From Lachnospiraceae bacterium (GTDB taxonomy: Bacteria; Bacillota; Clostridia; Lachnospirales; Lachnospiraceae), in NCBI GenBank assembly GCA_017469945.1, contig JAFUFI010000031.1:1-64000 (forward strand): a stretch of DNA of 64,000 nucleotides. Reading direction: 5' to 3'. Made by a program: the position numbers and the translations under genes. How positions within the stretch are numbered: position 1 is the first letter of the stretch; every line of letters starts with the position of its first letter. Positions 59,732 through 64,000 of the stretch are shown here, piece by piece. The notes below the pieces were generated by a model, which worked only from the letters and a program-made list of their open reading frames with translations, was not told where the DNA came from and did not search any database.

Positions 59732-60280
59732 ATGGTTATTACTAAAAACAACATGCAAAAACTTTTAAAATCCCAGCAGGGAGAACTTAATGGTGTGGAA
59801 ACATACCTTAGAATGGCTGAATTGGTGCATAATGAATCTGATGCAAAAACGTTTAGAGCGCTTGCTGCAGATGAAGGCCGACATGCTAACGTAATCAAAC
59901 AGTACACGGGTAAGGTACTGAAACCTAAGAAAACCCAGGCATTGCTTGTAACTACTTTATATCGGATCCTCGGAAAGAGAATCCTGTATCCGCTGATAGC
60001 AATTGGCGAGTATATTGCTATTCCCAAATATAAGAAAATGATGACAGAGTTTCCGGAATTAGAGTCGGTTAAGAACGATGAAAAGCGCCATGGTGATACA
60101 ATGCTGGCTCTCTGGAAAAATGGCGAGTATGAAGATAAACCTTTGTTACCGGTATTATTCTTCGCAGTAATAGTCATGATCGTTCTCTGGAAACTGGCAT
60201 CGTTTTTTGTTCGCGACAAAAATGACCCGGGACGGAGTCACGGGGGGCTCTGGGGTCATCGTGAAAAGGCGTTGACCTGA
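59732..60280 (+). CDS. Ferritin-like diiron protein with C-terminal membrane helix
   Basis: 182 residues. Four-helix ferritin/rubrerythrin-like domain (about 5-130) with ligands in QQGELNGVETYLRMAE, ADEGRHANVI and NDEKRHGDTM. Relatives of about 140 residues end near there; this one continues with a membrane helix (about 143-163) and a charged, Gly-rich tail. The tail after FFVRD is encoded by a GC-rich palindrome (60223-60258), so the original C-terminus has probably been replaced. Likely role: iron or peroxide handling at the membrane (inference). AAGAGGTAGACAACT precedes the start. Its stop codon overlaps the -35 box of the next promoter. Confidence 0.8.
   Translation: MVITKNNMQKLLKSQQGELNGVETYLRMAELVHNESDAKTFRALAADEGRHANVIKQYTGKVLKPKKTQALLVTTLYRILGKRILYPLIAIGEYIAIPKYKKMMTEFPELESVKNDEKRHGDTMLALWKNGEYEDKPLLPVLFFAVIVMIVLWKLASFFVRDKNDPGRSHGGLWGHREKALT
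60223..60258 (+). repeat. Diverged palindromic repeat inside the ferritin-like gene
   Basis: 36-bp palindrome with ends TGACCC and GGGTCA and a core GGGACGGAGTCACGGGGGG. It is related, in reverse orientation, to the repeats at 190 and 8921-9248 (shared TGACCC...GGGACGG). It encodes the last residues of the ferritin-like protein. Confidence 0.65.
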
Positions 60281-60300
60281 CAAATTAAATGTGTTAATAT
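60272..60300 (+). promoter_or_regulatory. Sigma-A promoter of the rsgA leader
   Basis: TTGACC (60272-60277), 17-nt spacer, TAATAT (60295-60300). Strong match. The predicted transcript starts near 60307, giving a leader of about 255 nt before rsgA. Confidence 0.85.
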
Positions 60301-60331
60301 GTGCACAGTTGTGAAATATTTAAAAGAAAGT

Positions 60332-60393
60332 GAGGTAATCATAATGTGTGTTGTAAGAATTGAGATTGTAATTGTAAATAGTATGATGACCTC
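60332..60393 (+). promoter_or_regulatory. Leader helix able to hide the leader-peptide ribosome binding site
   Basis: GAGGTAATCAT at 60332-60342 (the Shine-Dalgarno of the leader peptide) can pair with ATGATGACCTC at 60383-60393 near the end of the peptide's own coding sequence: 10 of 11 positions complementary. Ribosome position on the short ORF would decide whether this helix forms, as in translation-dependent attenuators. Confidence 0.6.
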
Positions 60394-60409
60394 GGTTTCT
60401 GCCCTTTAA
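60344..60409 (+). CDS. 21-codon leader peptide upstream of rsgA
   Basis: ATG at 60344, 9 nt after GTGAGG; encodes MCVVRIEIVIVNSMM plus TSVSAL, then TAA. Too short for an enzyme and placed between a strong promoter and a terminator, the classic layout of an attenuation leader. The peptide is Val/Ile-rich, which may reflect ribosome stalling or amino-acid sensing; the inducing signal is unknown. Confidence 0.65.
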   Translation: MCVVRIEIVIVNSMMTSVSAL

Positions 60410-60440
60410 TCTATATAGGGATATTTTGTTTTGGACTTTG

Positions 60441-60470
60441 ACCGTGGCTTATATGTCACGGTTTTTCTTT
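60441..60470 (+). terminator. Attenuator terminator in the rsgA leader
   Basis: Stem ACCGTG/CACGGT (60441-60446 and 60457-60462) with a 10-nt loop, followed by TTTTCTTTT. It lies before the rsgA ribosome binding site (AGGAGA at 60551), so it must be read through for rsgA to be expressed from the leader promoter. Confidence 0.8.
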
Positions 60471-60564
60471 TGCCCTTTTCGGGTTGTTTTCCGTTATAGA
60501 AGGTCTCCATACTATCAGAGAAATTGTGTATTGATCATGTAGAATGTAAAAGGAGACAATAGAG

Positions 60565-61566
60565 TTGAATAATATCATTATTGGAAATGAAACAAAAGAA
60601 GAGAAAATAGGCAGAATTTCGGAAGTAAACAAAAACAGCTTTAAGATTTTGTTCGAGGGAAAAGAGATACCGGCAAAACTAAAAGGAAATTTTTATGAAA
60701 AAGATGCTGAAAAACTTCCGGTTGTTGGCGACTATGTGAGATTTTTGTATAATGAACAGGGGGATTCTTTGATCCTCTCAGTCTGTGAGAGACATAGTTT
60801 TTTGCAAAGGCCTGATCAGGCCAAGACCGGGGTAATGCAATATATGGCATCCAATGTGGATTACCTTTTTATTGTCACATCCCTGAACGAAGACTACAAC
60901 TATAATCGTATTGCGAGATATGTAAGCATTGCCATTAAGGGCGGAGCAGATCCTGTTGTGATCCTTACAAAATCCGATCTTTGCAGTAATCCCGGAAGGT
61001 ATGTGCGTGAAGTTGAGCAGATTTCAGATAAAGTGAGTGTTCATGTGATCTCTGCACTCTATGATATCGGCCTTGATGAACTGAAAAAATATATGACACC
61101 GGGAACGACCATATGTCTTATGGGCTCATCAGGTGCGGGAAAATCAACGCTGATCAATTCAATTACCGGCGAAGAGACAATGAAGACATCCGGGATCAGA
61201 GAAGATGATGACAAAGGAAGGCACACTACCACATACAGGAAGCTGATCGAGCTTCCCGGCGGTGTCACTATCATTGATACTCCCGGTATGCGTGAAGTCG
61301 GCATGGCAGATGTACAGGATGGGATCGATGAAACCTTTTCGGATATTGTGGAACTTATGAGCAGATGCCGGTTCAGTAATTGCAGGCACGATACGGAGCC
61401 GGGGTGTGCGATAAAGGCGGCTATTGAAAGCGGAGAATTATCTGCAAAGAGATATGAACTTTATATAAATCTTGGCAGGGAGAATACCAACAACTATGCC
61501 AAGAAAAAAGAGATATCCAAGTGGCATAAAGCATATAAAAAGATGAATAAGAGGAATCTTGAATGA
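60565..61566 (+). CDS. rsgA: Ribosome small subunit-dependent GTPase A, accessory-region copy
   Basis: 333 residues. N-terminal OB-fold (KIGRISEVNKNSFKILFEGK, VVGDYVRF), circularly permuted GTPase with G4 LTKSDL, G1 GSSGAGKSTLINSITG, G3 DTPGMREVG, and C-terminal zinc knuckle (CRFSNCRHDTEPGC). TTG start at 60565 with AAAAGGAGACAAT upstream. RsgA acts in 30S maturation. Sitting in an accessory region behind an attenuation leader suggests an inducible second copy; whether another rsgA exists elsewhere cannot be seen. Confidence 0.93.
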   Translation: MNNIIIGNETKEEKIGRISEVNKNSFKILFEGKEIPAKLKGNFYEKDAEKLPVVGDYVRFLYNEQGDSLILSVCERHSFLQRPDQAKTGVMQYMASNVDYLFIVTSLNEDYNYNRIARYVSIAIKGGADPVVILTKSDLCSNPGRYVREVEQISDKVSVHVISALYDIGLDELKKYMTPGTTICLMGSSGAGKSTLINSITGEETMKTSGIREDDDKGRHTTTYRKLIELPGGVTIIDTPGMREVGMADVQDGIDETFSDIVELMSRCRFSNCRHDTEPGCAIKAAIESGELSAKRYELYINLGRENTNNYAKKKEISKWHKAYKKMNKRNLE

Positions 61567-61613
61567 ACTATTGAAAACTCCTATACGGAATTTATGAAGA
61601 TTCAATTGATGCA

Positions 61614-61644
61614 GAGGATTATTATAGGATAAAGGATAACAAAT
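61614..61644 (+). repeat. 31-bp direct repeat, right copy
   Basis: Matches 59592-59622 at 30 of 31 positions. The homologous stretch is longer on the left here (from about 61597), where a frame reads EDSIDAEDYYRIKDNK and stops at a TGA overlapping the GNAT start (ATGA). This looks like the 3' end of a lost gene formerly coupled to the GNAT gene. Confidence 0.9.
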
Positions 61645-62563
61645 GAAAGAATTGAGAACAAAGCAATTTCAAATACTGACAGATATCAATCTCGTATGGG
61701 ATTTCCTGACGGATATCTATGATCGTGAAAATGGTAGCGGAGTCGCTGCACCTTTCTTTGAACATGCGATCATGGCATCATGGATGGACAATTCGTATTC
61801 TTATCTGAACCGATTCTGGTTTGATGGAAATCTGGTCGTGGCGTTTGTTTTCTACGAAGCTCCTACGACTGATATATACTTCAGTGTGCGTAAAGGATAT
61901 GAATATCTTGCGGATGAACTGATAGGCTATGCCATGACTACCATGCCGAATTGGGATGATGCTCAGCAGTTAGTTCTGTTTAATGGTCAGGAATATCTTA
62001 TGGAAGCCGCAAAGAAGCGTGGATTTAATAAAGTATTTGAATATGAGGACAGGTTCTTTGATTTCAAAAACGAGCTGAATTACGAATTGCCGGAGGGGTA
62101 CCACTTTGTTGAACCTGAAGACATAGATCCCGTAAAGATCGGAAAACTATGTTGGTACGGGTTTGATCATGGGGATAAAGGAGAGTTTGTAAACTGGGAC
62201 AAACAGGATACATCCTTTGACTGGACTCCGGAAAAATCCTATAAAGATTGTCTTGGCGACATCATGGCACCACTCCCGCATGCAACACATGAATATGATG
62301 TTATCATAGCCGATGAGCAGGACGAATATGTCTGCTTTTCAGGAATGTGGTGGGTGCCGGAGAACCATCTGGCATATATGGAACCTCTCTGTACTGCACC
62401 TGAACATAGGAGAAAAGGCCTTGCTGCGGCGGCATTAACCGTCCATTACCGCAGGATGAAAGCGCTTGGGGCGACACATATGACAGGCGGAGGTGATCCT
62501 TTCTATGAGAAAATCGGATATGGAAAGGGATTGCACTGGAGCTTTTGGAAAAGGGAAAAGTGA
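61643..62563 (+). CDS. GNAT family N-acetyltransferase, two-domain
   Basis: 306 residues. The N-terminal half looks like a diverged GNAT domain; the C-terminal half (about 145-306) carries the acetyl-CoA loop in EHRRKGLAAAAL and a TGGGDPFYEKIGY segment. Substrate unknown; similar proteins occur in small accessory clusters of Lachnospiraceae. GGATAAAGGATAACAA binding site comes from the direct repeat. Followed after 20 nt by a metallophosphoesterase gene. Confidence 0.85.
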   Translation: MKELRTKQFQILTDINLVWDFLTDIYDRENGSGVAAPFFEHAIMASWMDNSYSYLNRFWFDGNLVVAFVFYEAPTTDIYFSVRKGYEYLADELIGYAMTTMPNWDDAQQLVLFNGQEYLMEAAKKRGFNKVFEYEDRFFDFKNELNYELPEGYHFVEPEDIDPVKIGKLCWYGFDHGDKGEFVNWDKQDTSFDWTPEKSYKDCLGDIMAPLPHATHEYDVIIADEQDEYVCFSGMWWVPENHLAYMEPLCTAPEHRRKGLAAAALTVHYRRMKALGATHMTGGGDPFYEKIGYGKGLHWSFWKREK

Positions 62564-62582
62564 AGGGATTAGTTGTGTTTAG

Positions 62583-63437
62583 ATGAAAATAGCCGTATTA
62601 TCTGATATTCATGGAAATTATATAGCACTTAAAAAATGTATAATAGACGCAAAAGAACACAATGTAGACAGATATGTTTTTCTTGGAGATTATCTCGGTG
62701 AGTTCCCGTATCCACATAGAACGCTGGATATATTGTATAAACTGATGGAAGAAGAGAATTGTCTTTTTTTAAAAGGAAATAAAGAGGATTATTGGATTAA
62801 TCGAAGAAAAAATATTAATTGTGATTGGAAAGATGGAAATCATAGTATAGCATCTATGATTTATAATTATGATAATTTGAAAGAGAGCGATTTTGATTTT
62901 TTTGAGAGTCTCCTGATAGCAAAGCGTTTTGAAATTGATGGATATCCTCCAATTTTATTTTGCCATGGGTCTCCGGATAATAATAGTGTCAAACTTTTGC
63001 CAAATGATGAAAAGACAAGGAATAACTTAGATTGCGTTAAGGAAGATATAATTGTTTGCGGACATACACATATTGAACGAGAGTTTTTGGTAGAAAACAA
63101 AAGAATAATTAATGTGGGCGCTGTTGGTGTTCCGTTGGTAGAAGGCGGTCATAAAGCACAGTATATGATTTTGGAATCATATACTAATGAATGGAAAATA
63201 GAGTTTTGCAGTGTCAAATATGACATTTCACAGGTGGTTAAAGAACTTCATGAATCTGGGCTGTTTGATATGACGCCATATTGGTGTAGAATCACTGTTC
63301 ATTTGCTAAAAACTGGAAAAATTTCACATGGGTCAGTTTTAGGAGAGGTTATGAAAGCAAACGATTATAAAGACCCTTGGTATGCGATTCCGGAAGAGTA
63401 TTGGGATGAGACGCTTAAAAAAATGGGGATTGAATAG
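62583..63437 (+). CDS. Calcineurin-like metallophosphoesterase
   Basis: 284 residues. Complete motif set: VLSDIHGN (DxH), FLGDYLGEF (GDxxG), LKGNKED (GNxxE-like), FCHGSPDN and CGHTHIE (GHxH). Related to YfcE/ApaH-like phosphodiesterases. The C-terminal 80 residues are a family-specific extension. Lower G+C than its neighbours (long AT-rich runs such as at 62840-62900), consistent with a separate origin. Substrate unknown. Confidence 0.88.
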   Translation: MKIAVLSDIHGNYIALKKCIIDAKEHNVDRYVFLGDYLGEFPYPHRTLDILYKLMEEENCLFLKGNKEDYWINRRKNINCDWKDGNHSIASMIYNYDNLKESDFDFFESLLIAKRFEIDGYPPILFCHGSPDNNSVKLLPNDEKTRNNLDCVKEDIIVCGHTHIEREFLVENKRIINVGAVGVPLVEGGHKAQYMILESYTNEWKIEFCSVKYDISQVVKELHESGLFDMTPYWCRITVHLLKTGKISHGSVLGEVMKANDYKDPWYAIPEEYWDETLKKMGIE

Positions 63438-63485
63438 CTGAAATGAAGGGAAAGAAATGCTCGGAGAAGAAATCGGGGTAAGCTT

Positions 63486-64000
63486 ATGGATAAGGATTGG
63501 TCAGAAAAGAATAAGGAAATACAGAGGCTTCTGTCAAAAGAATCCACCTTCAGTGAAGCTATCGAAAAACTGCTCGAATTCCGGAATGAACTGTTCCAGC
63601 AGATCACATGGATCATAGAAGGGTATCCCGAGAAGGCTTTTTATCAAATGCCTTTTGCAGGTGCAAAGGGATATCACAGCAAAACGCTTGCTTATTCCAT
63701 CTGGCATATTTTCAGGATTGAGGATATCGTGGCACATGAGATGATAGCAGGGGATGAACAGATTCTGTTTAGGGATGATCATCTGAGCGCGATTGCTTCC
63801 CCAATTATTACGACCGGTAATGAACTTGAGGGGGAAGAAATCGCCCGGTTCTCGAGAAAGCTGAATGTGCAGGAGCTCTACCTCTATGCGAAAGCCGTAA
63901 AAGAATCAAGTGACCGGATCTTATCGCAATTGCAGTACAAAGAACTGAAACGAAAGTTTACGGAAGAAACGAAACAGAAATTAGTGGAAAGTAAATGTGT
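63486..64000 (+). CDS. DinB-like domain protein, 3' end cut by window
   Basis: At least 171 residues, continuing past the edge. SKTLAYSIWHIFRIEDIVAH contains the His-x-x-x-Arg-x-x-Asp pattern of DinB four-helix proteins; the N-terminal WSEKNKEIQRLLSKESTF and PIITTGNEL segments match a group that databases sometimes mislabel as phage head-tail adaptor. Metal-dependent thiol or stress functions are known for DinB relatives; the role here is unknown. ATG at 63486 with GGGGTAAGCTT upstream. Confidence 0.8.
   Translation, partial: MDKDWSEKNKEIQRLLSKESTFSEAIEKLLEFRNELFQQITWIIEGYPEKAFYQMPFAGAKGYHSKTLAYSIWHIFRIEDIVAHEMIAGDEQILFRDDHLSAIASPIITTGNELEGEEIARFSRKLNVQELYLYAKAVKESSDRILSQLQYKELKRKFTEETKQKLVESKC

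Noticed and set aside
63486-64000. Phage head-tail adaptor gene
   Set aside because: Databases sometimes use this name for the family, but the visible His-x3-Arg-x2-Asp helix is that of DinB-like proteins and no phage gene is nearby.

Overview
The window looks like chromosomal DNA of a low-GC anaerobic Firmicute of the family Lachnospiraceae, most likely a rumen or gut Butyrivibrio-like organism. This is inferred from protein style and gene order: cysS-mrnC-rlmB-sigH; nusB-xseA-xseB-ispA-dxs-tlyA-nadK-argR-recN; a D-lactate dehydrogenase; a secreted galactanase; and 4Fe-4S aldo/keto reductases. No 16S sequence is present to confirm it. Almost all genes lie on the + strand in tightly packed, often translationally coupled operons.

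Layout. 0-9 kb: a ferredoxin-type aldo/keto reductase (-), hisS, aspS, a phosphopantetheinyl transferase and a textbook asymmetric heterodimeric ABC exporter. 8.9-13.4 kb: a small DUF4250 gene bracketed by two doublets of a GC-rich palindromic repeat, then a MurL-MurD2 pair (a rare alternative route for putting D-Glu into peptidoglycan) and rarA. 13.4-24.5 kb: a two-component system coupled to an orphan solute-binding lipoprotein, a cytosolic GGDEF-EAL protein with a LamG-like C-terminus (-), a GH53 galactanase lipoprotein with its own operator, a 108-residue soluble chemoreceptor-tip protein, and malic enzyme (-). 24.6-31.2 kb: a membrane-anchored EEP hydrolase, ispF with a Cys-rich tail, cysS, mrnC, rlmB, sigH, ldhA and a membrane GNAT. 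tRNA-Thr(GGT) follows on the - strand. 31.3-38.3 kb: an MBOAT/SGNH acylation pair, lspA, an EAL-HDOD protein, an AEC transporter and prfC. 38.4-51.9 kb: Asp23, the long nusB-to-recN housekeeping operon, typA, dapA-dapB and a eukaryote-type hisA. 51.9-58.7 kb: a degenerate LytM membrane protein paired with bactofilin, a TrpR-like YerC protein (-), a DUF1836 regulator, pcrA, a small acidic membrane protein and an RlmCD-type rRNA methyltransferase.

58.7-64 kb is accessory in character: a broken phosphoesterase; a ferritin-like membrane protein; an accessory rsgA preceded by promoter, leader peptide and terminator; a GNAT; another metallophosphoesterase; and a DinB-like gene cut by the window edge. 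A 31-bp direct repeat (30/31 identical) flanks the ferritin/rsgA segment, as if that segment were inserted or duplicated as a unit.

No CRISPR array, transposase, integrase, rRNA or complete prophage was seen. The items most worth following up are the MurL/MurD2 pair, the palindromic repeat family, the rsgA leader attenuator in its repeat-flanked cassette, the cytosolic GGDEF-EAL-LamG protein and the mini chemoreceptor-tip protein.
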